The notes under the pieces were generated by a model. It saw only the letters and a list, made by a program, of their open reading frames with translations, was not told the origin of the DNA and made no database searches. A stretch of DNA of 64,000 bases, taken from NCBI RefSeq assembly GCF_007829335.1, contig NZ_VIWO01000002.1, forward strand, positions 434,001 through 498,000. Reading direction: 5' to 3'. Numbering within the stretch: the first letter of the stretch is position 1; every line of letters begins with the position of its first letter. Both the position numbers and the translations under genes were made by a program. The DNA is from Chitinophaga polysaccharea (GTDB lineage: Bacteria; Bacteroidota; Bacteroidia; Chitinophagales; Chitinophagaceae). Shown here in pieces: positions 35,918 to 45,206 of the stretch.

Positions 35918-36532
35918 ATGTCTGCTCAGAAATCTATCGCTGACCTCCGGCTGAATGGTGGTATTTTGTGCCTTGATTTTGTCAATACCATCAGCAACCG
36001 GAAGAAGCTGCCGCTCATAGATTACCTGCATCACTTCAAAGATGTATTGCAATGGTATGGACATACCGGTAGCTTACCCGCCAAAACGATCCATACCTTG
36101 GAGCGGTTGGCAAAAGACTATCCCCAAAAGGCGGCCATTGTTTTTGAGAAGAGCATAGCATTGAGGGAATTACTGCATCGGCTGTTTCTATGCAAGGCAT
36201 CCGGCAAACGCCCGGCGCCGGCAGATTTATTTCAGTTCAATAGCTACATCGGCGAAGCCTATGCTAACATTGAAATAGCCTGGGTGTCTGGCGCGGCCCA
36301 GTTACAGTTCAACGCGCCTGCCCTGGAACAGGTATACTGGTGGCTGGTAAAATCGGCGGTAGATTTGTACACGGCCGATAAGCCCATGCCGGTAAAGGAA
36401 TGCCCCGCTTGCGGATGGCTGTTCCTGGACAAAAGCAGGAATGGGTCCCGGCGTTGGTGCAGTATGAGCACCTGCGGCGACGTAGACAAAGTAACCCGGA
36501 GTTATCAGCGAGCTAAAAAGAAATCGTTATGA
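35918..36532 (+). CDS. ABATE/CGNR zinc-finger transcriptional regulator
   Basis: 204-residue regulator. The N-terminal ABATE domain starts with RLNGGILCLDFVNTIS, the family's LCLDFxNT signature. The C-terminal zinc finger reads CPACGWLFLDKSRNGSRRWCSMSTCGDVDK (C-x2-C...C-x4-C). The position that names the family, CGNR, is CGDV here, a variant. Its stop codon overlaps the start of the EamA gene by 4 bp (ATGA), so the two are co-translated and it probably controls the exporter. A large palindrome lies in the promoter region. Confidence 0.9.
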   Translation: MSAQKSIADLRLNGGILCLDFVNTISNRKKLPLIDYLHHFKDVLQWYGHTGSLPAKTIHTLERLAKDYPQKAAIVFEKSIALRELLHRLFLCKASGKRPAPADLFQFNSYIGEAYANIEIAWVSGAAQLQFNAPALEQVYWWLVKSAVDLYTADKPMPVKECPACGWLFLDKSRNGSRRWCSMSTCGDVDKVTRSYQRAKKKSL

Positions 36533-37431
36533 GTAAGGAAACAGGGAGTAGTATATCTTCTAAACTAATCTTTTGCCTGCTGGCAGTATATATTATCTGG
36601 GGCTCCACTTATCTGGGTATGAAGATCGCCACCAAAGTGGTACCGCCCTTTATGCTGTCGGCGATGCGCTTTTTGCTGGCAGGAAGCCTGTTAGGGGTGA
36701 TTGGTTATGTAAAAGAGAGAAGCTGGCCGGACCGTCGCCAATTCCTATCGGCTTGTGTGGTCGGTATTGCGCTGATAGGCATTGGCAATACTACCGTCGC
36801 ATTGGCGGTTCACCATATGCCTTCTGGACTGGTAGCCCTGATGGTAGCAGCTATGCCCGCCTGGATCATGGGGATGGACTGGGCATTTTTCAGCCGTAAG
36901 CGCCCGTCTTATTTAACCATATTGGGTATTGTGGTTGGTTTCGTAGGGTTGTTCCTGTTATTCAATCCCTTCCATGTACAGGAGAACCGCAGCTTTCCCT
37001 TATGGCCAGTGGCCATTGTAGTAGTGGGGAATATCTGCTGGGCGGTCGGGACGCTATTGGTACCGCGACTGCCAATGCCTACCCAGATTACCAGCACCGC
37101 TGTCCAGATGCTGGCAGGCGGTGTATTTTCTTTCCTGGTAAGTCTCGTTTTTGAGCCGGGCGCCATAGATACTATTCCTTTTATGACTACAGAAGGATGG
37201 CAGGCTTATTTTTATCTTGTATTCATCGGATCATTGGTAGGTTATACTTCTTATAGCTGGTTGTCGAAAAATGCGCCGCCCCGGCTCACGGCCACCTACG
37301 CCTATATCAATCCCATAGTAGCCTTATTTCTCGGCTGGGCTATCGGGCATGAAGACATTAGCGCCATGGTAGGCGTATCAGCTACCGTTGTTATTTCGGG
37401 TGTCATTCTCATGACATTGGGGCGTCGTTGA
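36529..37431 (+). CDS. EamA/DMT family transporter
   Basis: Ten-helix transporter of the drug/metabolite transporter superfamily, YedA/RhaT-like, 300 residues. Two EamA repeats: the first begins with VYIIWGSTYLGMKIA and RFLLAG, the second with GNICWAVGTLLVPRLP and ends with INPIVALFLGWAIGHE. Members export amino acids, metabolites or toxic compounds. Translational coupling to the CGNR regulator suggests that the substrate or a related compound is the inducer, but its identity is not visible. Confidence 0.9.
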   Translation: MSKETGSSISSKLIFCLLAVYIIWGSTYLGMKIATKVVPPFMLSAMRFLLAGSLLGVIGYVKERSWPDRRQFLSACVVGIALIGIGNTTVALAVHHMPSGLVALMVAAMPAWIMGMDWAFFSRKRPSYLTILGIVVGFVGLFLLFNPFHVQENRSFPLWPVAIVVVGNICWAVGTLLVPRLPMPTQITSTAVQMLAGGVFSFLVSLVFEPGAIDTIPFMTTEGWQAYFYLVFIGSLVGYTSYSWLSKNAPPRLTATYAYINPIVALFLGWAIGHEDISAMVGVSATVVISGVILMTLGRR

Positions 37432-37695
37432 CCGATCCCTACTGGTGGCCGATCTTAACCTGTTTTTCAGTATTTCCGCTTTCTTTTCCGTACGATAATG
37501 TTTATCTTGCCAACTTCACATTTTACAGGTGTAGCCCTTATCCAGCTCTGGATAAATCCTGTTGTCCAACTTCCGCCTTGTAGCAGCATTGCATTAATGT
37601 ATATATGTAAATTCCGCTCTTTTGGGTTCATTTTTTGTTGTGTTGACGGCTATTCCTATTGAATGTAATTAGATAATAGATTATATAAACTGACT

Positions 37696-39888
37696 ATGCG
37701 AAAGACCATTATTGTATCGAACAGACTGCCGGTAAAGATTTCAGAAGCCAACGGTGACTATACGTTAACTCCCAGTGAAGGTGGCCTGGCCACCGGCCTG
37801 GGCTCTATCTACAGGGAGGGGAATAACATATGGGTAGGCTGGCCGGGACAGGAGATTACAGACCAGAAAGAGCAGGAGAAAGTAACAAAGCAATTGAGAA
37901 AGATGAACCTGGTGCCGGTATACCTGACACAGGATGAAATCAACAATTTTTACGAAGGGTTTTCTAATGAAACACTGTGGCCAGTTTTCCACTATATGTC
38001 TGTTTATGCCCACTATGAACAACACTATTGGGATGCCTATTTCCAGGTCAATAAAAAATTCAGGGATATTATTTTGAAGATAGCTGAACCGGGTGACATT
38101 ATCTGGATACATGACTACCAATTGCTGTTATTACCCGGAATGATCCGGGCAGAGCTACCAGAAATCTCCATTGGTTTTTTTCAACATATTCCTTTTCCAT
38201 CTTTCGAGTTATTCCGCCTCATTCCCTGGAGGGCCGAAATCCTGGAAGGGATGCTGGGGGCCGACCTCATGGGCTTTCATACATTTGATGATACCCGCCA
38301 TTTCCTGGATGCCGTCGGCCGTATCCTTCCAGTGAATACCTCGGCCAACATTGTTTCCTACAATGACAGGGCCATTGTGGTGGAAACGTTTCCTATGGGC
38401 ATCGACTTTGACAAGTACGCAACGCTGGGCAATTATCCCGAAGTACAGGAGCAGATCAGGGACCTGGAGCAGAACTTTGATAAAAACCAGTTGATCCTGT
38501 CGATCGATCGTCTCGATTACAGTAAAGGAATCCTGCAACGGCTCCAGGCTTTTGAATTATTACTGCAATTACATCCTGAATACATTGGGAGTGCGGTGCT
38601 GTATATGATTGTGGTGCCTTCCCGTGATACAGTGCCACAGTACAAGGAATTGAGGGATGAAATAGATAAGTATGTAGGTAATATCAATGCGCGTTTCAGG
38701 ACACTGACCTGGCATCCGGTGCAATACTTTTATCGTGCTTTCCCGCTGGAAACGTTATCTGCCTTGTATAATTTCGCCGGCATTTGCCTGGTAACGCCCA
38801 TGCGCGACGGGATGAATCTTGTCAGCAAAGAGTATGTGGCCAGTCGCAATAACAACGACGGCGTATTGATCCTGAGCGAGATGGCCGGCGCATCTAAAGA
38901 ACTAATTGACGCTATCATCGTTAATCCGAATAATATCGGCGCTATTACCCGCGCTATTGTAGACGCGCTCGACATGCCGCTGGCAGAACAGCAGCGCCGC
39001 ATGAAACAGATGCGGACAGTGGTGGCCAAGTTTAATGTACACCACTGGGTAAAGCTGTTTATGACGCGGTTGCAGGAAGTAAATGAAATGCAGCAAAATA
39101 TGCTGGCCCGCCGGGTCAACCAGGAAACTGCTGTATCCATCCGGCATCAATATTTCCAGGCAAAGAAACGTATCATCTTCCTTGATTACGACGGCACGCT
39201 GGTAGGCTTCCAGCCTAATATAGACATGGCTTCTCCCGACCAGGACCTGTACCAGCTGCTAAAAGAGCTGGCCGCTATACCGGGTAATGACCTGGTAATG
39301 ATCAGTGGCCGGAACCACGAAACGCTGGGAGAGTGGTTTGGTCATCTGAAGCTGGATCTCATTGCAGAACATGGCGCCTGGCAGAAAACAAGGACAGGGG
39401 AGTGGTACCAGCTACCGGGGCTGACAGACGAATGGAAGAAGGAGTTGTTGCCCATTATGGAGCTGGCCACCGACCGTACCCCCGGTTCTTTTATTGAAGA
39501 AAAGAGTTACTCGCTGGTATGGCATTACCGTAAAGTAGAGTCGGGGCTGGGTGAATTAAGGGCAAATGAACTGATGACTACCTTGCGCTACTATACCGCG
39601 GAAAAAGGCTTGCAGGTATTGCCCGGCGACAAGGTAATTGAAGTGAAAAATATAGAGATCAATAAAGGGAAAGCCGCCCTGAGTTGGCTTAATCATAAGA
39701 AGTATGATTTTATTATGGCTATGGGAGATGATGTAACTGATGAGGATATCTTTAAGGCGGTTCCTGCCACGGCCATTACAGTAAAGGTGGGCAGCCAGGT
39801 GTCGGCGGCGCAGTACTATTTAAGAAGTTATCATGAAGTAAGGCATTTGCTTAGAACCCTGAGAAACCGGGAAGGGCAGGGGGCGTAA
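37696..39888 (+). CDS. Bifunctional trehalose-6-phosphate synthase/phosphatase
   Basis: Fused OtsA-OtsB enzyme that makes trehalose from UDP-glucose and glucose-6-phosphate. Residues 1-480: GT20 synthase with SNRLP, GGLATGLG, WIHDYQL, DRLDYSKGI and TPMRDGMNLVSKE. Residues about 490-730: HAD phosphatase with FLDYDGT (Asp497, Asp499), MISGR and GDDVTDED. The fusion is seen in many Bacteroidota and in eukaryotes. It is preceded by a 264-bp gap in which I see no gene or clear promoter, and it is convergent with the GH15 gene over a perfect terminator. Confidence 0.95.
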   Translation: MRKTIIVSNRLPVKISEANGDYTLTPSEGGLATGLGSIYREGNNIWVGWPGQEITDQKEQEKVTKQLRKMNLVPVYLTQDEINNFYEGFSNETLWPVFHYMSVYAHYEQHYWDAYFQVNKKFRDIILKIAEPGDIIWIHDYQLLLLPGMIRAELPEISIGFFQHIPFPSFELFRLIPWRAEILEGMLGADLMGFHTFDDTRHFLDAVGRILPVNTSANIVSYNDRAIVVETFPMGIDFDKYATLGNYPEVQEQIRDLEQNFDKNQLILSIDRLDYSKGILQRLQAFELLLQLHPEYIGSAVLYMIVVPSRDTVPQYKELRDEIDKYVGNINARFRTLTWHPVQYFYRAFPLETLSALYNFAGICLVTPMRDGMNLVSKEYVASRNNNDGVLILSEMAGASKELIDAIIVNPNNIGAITRAIVDALDMPLAEQQRRMKQMRTVVAKFNVHHWVKLFMTRLQEVNEMQQNMLARRVNQETAVSIRHQYFQAKKRIIFLDYDGTLVGFQPNIDMASPDQDLYQLLKELAAIPGNDLVMISGRNHETLGEWFGHLKLDLIAEHGAWQKTRTGEWYQLPGLTDEWKKELLPIMELATDRTPGSFIEEKSYSLVWHYRKVESGLGELRANELMTTLRYYTAEKGLQVLPGDKVIEVKNIEINKGKAALSWLNHKKYDFIMAMGDDVTDEDIFKAVPATAITVKVGSQVSAAQYYLRSYHEVRHLLRTLRNREGQGA

Positions 39889-39896
39889 GCTATAAA

Positions 39897-39938
39897 AAAA
39901 TGAGAAGCAGAAAGGACAAGCTTTCTGCTTCTCATTTT
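39897..39938. terminator. Bidirectional intrinsic terminator
   Basis: Perfect 18-bp stem AAAATGAGAAGCAGAAAG (39897-39914) with its complement (39921-39938) and a 6-base loop. It separates the convergent trehalose synthase and GH15 genes. Confidence 0.93.
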
Positions 39939-39941
39939 ATA

Positions 39942-41723
39942 TTATATAAAAATGGGTACATCCAGTTTCATGGCAATGCGGTAAGCAGCATTCATCAAAC
40001 CCACATGGCTATACGCTTGTGGGAAATTGCCCCATTGGCTGCCGGTTTCTGCTTCCACATCTTCACTGAAAAGGAGCAGGTGATTGGAATACTGCAGCAG
40101 TCTTTCAAATTCCCGTTGGGCATCATCCAGCCGGCCTACGCAGGCCAGCGCTTCTACATACCAGAACGCACATACGAGAAAAGTGGTTTTCGGTTTACCG
40201 AAATCATCGGAGTGGAGGTAGCGGAAAAAGAGTCCTTCTGGTGTTTTCAACTCCCGTTCCAATGCTGCGAGATGGTCCCTGGCCCGCTCAGAGGCAGGAT
40301 CCAGGTAATTCATCATTATCAATTGCAGGGTGCTGGCATCCAGGTATTTACTGCCGGCGGCGTTGGTATATACTTTTCTTACAGGGTCGTAACAGCTTTC
40401 TATATGGGAGGCCGCACGTTCTTTCAGCGCAGTAGCCCGTTGCAACAGGGCCTCGTTACCAATGGTGCGGGCCATTTTCTCCGCAGCGGAGCAGCCGGCC
40501 CATTGGAACAGGTTCGTATAGCAATGCACGTTAGCCATGTTCCTGAATTCCCAGATACCTGCATCTTTTTCATCGATGGTTTTCTCTATTTTCTTCAGCA
40601 GTAATTCTATCCACCGGTCAGAGTCTTTCCGCTCTGAGAAAATAAAGCGGTGATCGGTATACAGGGGTAGCATGGAAATCAGCACCTGTCCGTAAATATC
40701 ATTCTGGATATGCTCATAAGCCTGGTTGCCAATGCGTACCGGTTTATTATTCATATATCCGTCCAGGTGGGGGAGTATGGTTTCCACCAGCTCTTTTTGC
40801 CCTGTAATGCCATACAGTGGCTGATAGCGGAAATCCCCGGAGAACGAGATATCTGTGATATACCCGAAGTAGCGTTCCATTTCCTCAAAATGGCCTATAT
40901 GGTTGAGCGCGGTGATAATATAATAGGTGTCCCGCAGCCAGCAATAGCGGTAGTCCCAATTACGGCCACTGTCGGGAAATTCCGGCAAGCTGGTAGTGCT
41001 GGCAGCAATGATAGCGCCGGTATCTTCAAACTGGTGAATTTTCAGGGCCAGGGCCGAACGGATCACATAAGGCTGGAAGTAATGGGCAATGGACGAGTGC
41101 TTGATCCAGGTTCTCCAGTAGGTAATGGTTTCCCGGAGAAATCTTTCTCCCGTACTGACCAACGGCGCTTCCAGCGGATGTCCGTAGGTAAGGATGAGAT
41201 AACGGGTATCGTTGAGCACAAAAAACTCCTCTTCAAAAAGATAACTCACCGCAATGTTGGTGGTGAGTCTTATGTTTTCATCACAGCCCGCAAATTCAAT
41301 ATGGCTGCTGCCCCTCATGCGTTTGAGCTTATAGGCGCCATAGTCGCATACCGGTTCACATTTTACCCGGATACGGGGCGATCCCTCCAGGGGCTCAATT
41401 TTGCGCACCAGCATCAACGGTTTAAAAAACCGCTCAAATTGCATAAACCGGGGGGCGAAGTCTGTAATCCGGTAACTGCCTTCCGCGGTAGTAATCTCAG
41501 TACACAGGATATTGGTGTTTTCCATGTAATACTGGTGGGAGGAGTAGTCGGCGGCTGGAAGAATAGAAAATTCACCGCCATTTTTTTTATCCAGCAATCC
41601 GCCGAAAATAAAGGAACTATCCATGCGGGGCCAACAAAGCCAATCGATGTTTGTATTCTTATTTATATGCGCCAGGAATGCGCAATTGCCAATAAGTCCC
41701 GTCTGATAGGTATGTCTTTCCAT
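39942..41723 (-). CDS. Glycoside hydrolase family 15 protein (trehalase or glucoamylase type)
   Basis: 593-residue protein of the GH15 family in the glucoamylase/trehalase-like bacterial branch. The N-terminal domain begins YQTGLIGNCAFLAHINKNTNIDWLCWPRMDSS, the usual beta-sandwich start. The (alpha/alpha)6 barrel has GRNWDYRYCWLRD and the IWEFRN motif containing the general-acid Glu. No signal peptide, so it acts in the cytosol. Mycobacterial trehalase belongs to this family, and the convergent fused trehalose synthase supports trehalose as substrate, but maltooligosaccharides remain possible. Confidence 0.88.
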   Translation of the reverse strand: MERHTYQTGLIGNCAFLAHINKNTNIDWLCWPRMDSSFIFGGLLDKKNGGEFSILPAADYSSHQYYMENTNILCTEITTAEGSYRITDFAPRFMQFERFFKPLMLVRKIEPLEGSPRIRVKCEPVCDYGAYKLKRMRGSSHIEFAGCDENIRLTTNIAVSYLFEEEFFVLNDTRYLILTYGHPLEAPLVSTGERFLRETITYWRTWIKHSSIAHYFQPYVIRSALALKIHQFEDTGAIIAASTTSLPEFPDSGRNWDYRYCWLRDTYYIITALNHIGHFEEMERYFGYITDISFSGDFRYQPLYGITGQKELVETILPHLDGYMNNKPVRIGNQAYEHIQNDIYGQVLISMLPLYTDHRFIFSERKDSDRWIELLLKKIEKTIDEKDAGIWEFRNMANVHCYTNLFQWAGCSAAEKMARTIGNEALLQRATALKERAASHIESCYDPVRKVYTNAAGSKYLDASTLQLIMMNYLDPASERARDHLAALERELKTPEGLFFRYLHSDDFGKPKTTFLVCAFWYVEALACVGRLDDAQREFERLLQYSNHLLLFSEDVEAETGSQWGNFPQAYSHVGLMNAAYRIAMKLDVPIFI

Positions 41724-41891
41724 AATCCCTTGATTTGTTTTGATTTACATTTTTCCCTGAAATTTGTTCATCCGGAACAAAAGCTGTTCCAATAATGGCT
41801 GCGCTTCCGCCGGATGCCGTTTATTAACAAAACATATTCATGTGGTAGTTTTCATGGAAACGCTTATTTTTAAGTATAAAGTTCCACAGCG

Positions 41892-42947
41892 ATGCAAACA
41901 ATGAAAAAGCAGCACTACCTTCCCCGGTTTATGATGCCGGTATCTGATAGCGGTGTTAAGACTTACCTGCTGGCCGGTGACCTCGGCGGCACCAAAACCA
42001 ACCTGGCACTGTTTAGCAGTGTAGATGGCGAGTTGGATCTGATTCGTGAGCAACGGTATGTTTCCCGCGACTACGCCAGCTTTTCAGATATCATCCAGCA
42101 TTTTATCGGGGAGAGCCGGGATACGCCGCCGCAGCGTATATGCATTGGCGTGGCGGGTCCTGTGGTAAAAGGGAAAGTGGAACTCACTAATTTATCGAGG
42201 GAATTGAGCGAGGACGAAATACGGCAAACAACCGGTATCAACGCCGTAGCGCTGATCAACGACCTGGAAGCTACCGCCTACGGCCTGGCTACATTGTCGC
42301 CCCAGCAGCTGACCACCCTGCACCGGGGCGCTGCAGAGCATACCGGTAATATTGCGATTATTGCGCCAGGCACTGGTTTGGGAATGGCTGGGATGTATTG
42401 GGATGGGAAATACCATCACCCGTTTCCTACGGAAGGGGGACATACCGACTTTGCGCCGCGTACGGACCTTGATATCTTGTTGCTGCGTTATCTGCAGGAG
42501 AAATATGATATCGTGAGCTGGGAAAGACTGGTGAGCGGACCAGGTATATATGACATTTACCAGTTTCTGAGAGATATAAAAGGCATGGACGAACCGGTGG
42601 AACTGCGGGCTGCGATGAATGCCGGTGACCCGTCGGCCGCCATCAGCAAGGGTGCTATTGAACAGAAGATCCCGGTTTGTGTAAAAACCATGGAGCTTTT
42701 CGTGCGTTACCTGGCCAGAGAATCCTGTAACCTGGTATTAAAAATGAAGGCTACCGGTGGTTTGTTCCTGGGTGGTGGTATTCCTCCAAAGATTGCGGTG
42801 CTGCTGGAAACGGGTGAGTTTTATCATCATTACATGCAGGGCGACCGGATGGCAGAGCTCTTGGCCAGTGTGCCCATTCACATTGTGAACAATGATAAGT
42901 CTGCCTTGTGGGGCGCTGCATTTTATGCTGGATTATTTAAAGATTAA
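41892..42947 (+). CDS. glk: Glucokinase (Glk type)
   Basis: ATP-dependent glucokinase of the Glk (COG0837) family, which phosphorylates glucose at C6. Motifs: phosphate-1 loop LLAGDLGGTKTNLAL, ALINDLEATAYGL with the catalytic Asp, APGTGLGMAG (phosphate-2 region), and EGGHTDFAP. 351 residues from the ATG at 41892; internal Met codons at 41931-41934 would also give a plausible start. With the GH15 gene it could channel trehalose-derived glucose to glucose-6-phosphate. Confidence 0.92.
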   Translation: MQTMKKQHYLPRFMMPVSDSGVKTYLLAGDLGGTKTNLALFSSVDGELDLIREQRYVSRDYASFSDIIQHFIGESRDTPPQRICIGVAGPVVKGKVELTNLSRELSEDEIRQTTGINAVALINDLEATAYGLATLSPQQLTTLHRGAAEHTGNIAIIAPGTGLGMAGMYWDGKYHHPFPTEGGHTDFAPRTDLDILLLRYLQEKYDIVSWERLVSGPGIYDIYQFLRDIKGMDEPVELRAAMNAGDPSAAISKGAIEQKIPVCVKTMELFVRYLARESCNLVLKMKATGGLFLGGGIPPKIAVLLETGEFYHHYMQGDRMAELLASVPIHIVNNDKSALWGAAFYAGLFKD

Positions 42948-42968
42948 AGTTATTTTTGAGAGATAAAA

Positions 42969-43027
42969 CAGGAAATGGTGTCTTCCTGACCAGAACCGTC
43001 AGCCCAGGGCTGTCTGATGGCGCCTAC
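42969..43027 (+). promoter_or_regulatory. Fluoride riboswitch (crcB motif)
   Basis: P1 CAGGAA (42969-42974) pairs with TTCCTG (42983-42988) around the 8-base loop ATGGTGTC. After a linker with AACCG, P3 CAGCCC and GGGCTG form, followed by CTGATGGCGCCTAC, the highly conserved crcB 3' segment. Loop bases GGTGT (42977-42981) pair with GCGCC (43020-43024) as the pseudoknot. All these match the fluoride aptamer. Downstream, CCTACAAATA (43023-43032) can pair with TATTTGTAGG (43063-43072) just before the clcF ATG, excluding the pseudoknot. Fluoride binding would free the start region. Confidence 0.93.
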
Positions 43028-43075
43028 AAATATTAATGGCATGGTATGCCATTTCTCACTGCTATTTGTAGGGAT

Positions 43076-44365
43076 ATGAAACAATCTAAGTTTTCTTCTT
43101 TTGAACAAGGGAGAGTAGCATACCAGCTACTCCGCTGGACTGTATTGGTAATACCGGTGTCGCTGATCGTGGGATCACTGGTGGCTTTATTCTTATGGTT
43201 ACTGGAAACGGTAACGCATATCCGCTGGGAACATGAATGGTTGCTATGGGGCCTGCCAATAGCCGGTGTTTTTATTTATTGGTTGTACCGGTTGGGCGGC
43301 AAGCAGGCCGACAAGGGCAACAACCTGATCATGGAGGAAATTCACCAGCCCGGCGGCGGAGTTCCCGCGCGCATGGCGCCCCTGGTGTTGGCTACCACCA
43401 TCCTCACTCATTTGTTTGGTGGTTCAGCCGGACGGGAAGGTACCGCCGTGCAGATTGGCGGCAGTATGGCTGGCTGGATCGGAAAACAACTACGGCTGCC
43501 GGCAGCAGACCTGCGTATTTTACTGATGACGGGAATCGCGGCAGGTTTTGGTGCAGTATTCGGAACGCCACTCACCGGGGCGGTATTTGCCCTGGAAGTA
43601 CTGGCTATCGGGGTAATGCGCTACGATGCGCTGGTACCTTGTCTGATAGCGGCGGTTTTTGCCGATGTGGTGTGCAGCGCCTGGGGCATTCATCATACCC
43701 ATTACCATATCAATTATATTGATCACCCATTGGTGGACAGCCTGCCATTTATCCACCTGGATATATGGTTGCTGGCAAAAGTAATTGTTTGCGGTGTAGC
43801 ATTTGGATTGAGCAGTTTCCTGTTTTCCACGCTGATGCACAATATCAAGCATAACGCACAGGCCTATATTAAAATACCCTGGCTCATCCCGGTGGTAGGT
43901 GGTATCGTTATTTTGTTGTTGAGTTATATCGCCGGAACCACCGATTACCTGGGATTAGGTGTAAGTAGTAAATCGCCCAACGGCATTAGCATACTGGCAG
44001 CCTTTGAAACCAATAGCAGTGTAAATGACTGGAGTTGGCTCTGGAAGCTGGTCTTCACAGCCATTACGCTGGGAATGGGCTTCAAAGGGGGAGAGGTAAC
44101 TCCCCTGTTTTTTATAGGCGCTACTTTAGGTCATACGCTGGCTTTACTGCTGGGCGCCCCTGTAGACCTCTTTGCCGGACTCGGATTTATTGCAGTTTTC
44201 GCTGGTGCAACGAATACGCCCATTGCCTGCACTTTGATGGGCGTTGAATTATTTGGCACCACACATGTGCTATATTTTGCCGTGGCCTGCTTTACTGCGT
44301 ATTATTTCAGCGGGCATTCCGGCATATATGGCGCTCAGAAGCTGGAAGTAAGGAAATGGCGCTAA
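43076..44365 (+). CDS. CLC-F type fluoride/proton antiporter
   Basis: CLC-family membrane antiporter of the fluoride-exporting branch. The signature of that branch is GNNLI (81-85) in place of the chloride-channel GSGIP. The gating Glu121 lies in GREGT, and [16 protein letters not shown] is the second conserved block. About twelve membrane helices, 429 residues from the ATG at 43076. The frame is open to 43046 but those codons lie in the riboswitch's expression platform. Control by the fluoride riboswitch directly upstream makes the assignment strong. It lowers cytosolic fluoride. Confidence 0.94.
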   Translation: MKQSKFSSFEQGRVAYQLLRWTVLVIPVSLIVGSLVALFLWLLETVTHIRWEHEWLLWGLPIAGVFIYWLYRLGGKQADKGNNLIMEEIHQPGGGVPARMAPLVLATTILTHLFGGSAGREGTAVQIGGSMAGWIGKQLRLPAADLRILLMTGIAAGFGAVFGTPLTGAVFALEVLAIGVMRYDALVPCLIAAVFADVVCSAWGIHHTHYHINYIDHPLVDSLPFIHLDIWLLAKVIVCGVAFGLSSFLFSTLMHNIKHNAQAYIKIPWLIPVVGGIVILLLSYIAGTTDYLGLGVSSKSPNGISILAAFETNSSVNDWSWLWKLVFTAITLGMGFKGGEVTPLFFIGATLGHTLALLLGAPVDLFAGLGFIAVFAGATNTPIACTLMGVELFGTTHVLYFAVACFTAYYFSGHSGIYGAQKLEVRKWR

Positions 44366-44378
44366 CAATTTTGTTAGC
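44361..44378. repeat. Palindrome at the clcF stop codon
   Basis: GCTAACAA (44361-44368) and TTGTTAGC (44371-44378) are exact complements with a 2-base spacer. A T-run follows loosely (44382-44386). It may be a weak terminator or an operator for the VOC gene. Confidence 0.4.
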
Positions 44379-44403
44379 ACATTTTTATGTGAACACCACC
44401 GTT

Positions 44404-44411
44404 TACATTTG
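44404..44411 (+). promoter_or_regulatory. -7 promoter element TACATTTG, near-leaderless VOC gene
   Basis: Exact TAnnTTTG match only 5 bp before the ATG at 44416. Transcription would start at or next to the start codon, which predicts a leaderless or nearly leaderless mRNA. Confidence 0.5.
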
Positions 44412-44415
44412 CCAC

Positions 44416-44865
44416 ATGACAACGATAACAGGCATCCATCATGTGGCCATACAGGCAAAAGACTACCAGGCCACCATAAAATTTTACGAGGCGCTTGGGC
44501 TGAAACGCTTTCATAGCTGGGCGCTGCCTGAATTTAATATTGAATACGCTGCTTTGCTGAATATCCGGGGCACGACTTCTTACGTTGAAATATTCGATAA
44601 AGACGCCAACGTGGCTACACAGGGTCGCCGACCCATAGGGGGCGAAGCGCCTGTCAGCGGTGCGTTGCTGCACCTCGCATTCACAGTGAGTAATGCTGCT
44701 CAGGCGTATGAAGATGCCCTGACGTTAGGCGCCACCAGCTGTATCCCGCCTGCTGTACTGCATTTAGGCGAGCCTACGCTGAATATTCGTAATGCGCTTG
44801 TATATGGCCTGGATGGCGAAGTGATTGAATTCATTGAGCCGCACGCATTAACTGTTATGCCATAA
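44416..44865 (+). CDS. VOC family (glyoxalase-like) protein
   Basis: 149-residue protein of the vicinal oxygen chelate superfamily with two beta-alpha-beta-beta-beta modules. The N-terminus ITGIHHVAIQAKDYQATIKFYEALG has the first metal-ligand His, and the C-terminal GEVIEFIEP supplies the Glu, with a second His in LLHLAF. Specific reaction (glyoxalase, dioxygenase, fosfomycin resistance) cannot be assigned. The ATG at 44416 is chosen over the longer frame from 44356, which overlaps clcF and a promoter element. Confidence 0.85.
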   Translation: MTTITGIHHVAIQAKDYQATIKFYEALGLKRFHSWALPEFNIEYAALLNIRGTTSYVEIFDKDANVATQGRRPIGGEAPVSGALLHLAFTVSNAAQAYEDALTLGATSCIPPAVLHLGEPTLNIRNALVYGLDGEVIEFIEPHALTVMP

Positions 44866-44937
44866 ACAGTCATTTCTGTACTTGTAATGATATACCTCAT
44901 TGTGGTTACTTTACGGGTATAAAACAGTACAGCTCAT

Positions 44938-45206
44938 CTGGCCAATGATTTTCGTACACAGGTAAAACAAGCGTTTGAGAACCTGGCGATCGCCCTGGCA
45001 TCGCAACAGTTAACGCTCCAGGATGTCGTAAAACAAACCACACTGGTAGTAGATCATGATATGGAGAATTGAAGATATTGTCGGAGGAAACGCTGATAAT
45101 CTGGCCCAATAAAAAAATTCCGATCAACACATTAATTCCGGTGCCCAGGTTAGCCCTGGATGGTATGTTGATTGAAATCGACATGCTGGTTGTAAAGGCC
45201 CAGTAA
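44938..45206 (+). pseudogene. RidA/YjgF family pseudogene, 5' truncated and frameshifted
   Basis: Reading from 44938 gives LANDFRTQVKQAFENLAIAL and on to DVVKQTTLVVDHDMEN, which matches the middle of RidA enamine/imine deaminases, then hits TGA at 45070-45072. Shifting frame by one lost base at this point restores KILSEETLIIWPNKKIPINT, LIPVPRLALDGMLIEIDMLVV and a stop at 45204-45206, matching the RidA C-terminus with its PVPRLA and IEIDA-like motifs. About 45 N-terminal residues are missing and no start codon is in place. So this is a decayed copy with at least one deletion and one frameshift. Confidence 0.85.

Noticed and set aside
40710..41795. Long plus-strand open frame of 361 residues
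   Set aside because: It lies antisense to the GH15 gene, which has clear family motifs; the plus-strand translation has no recognisable domain.
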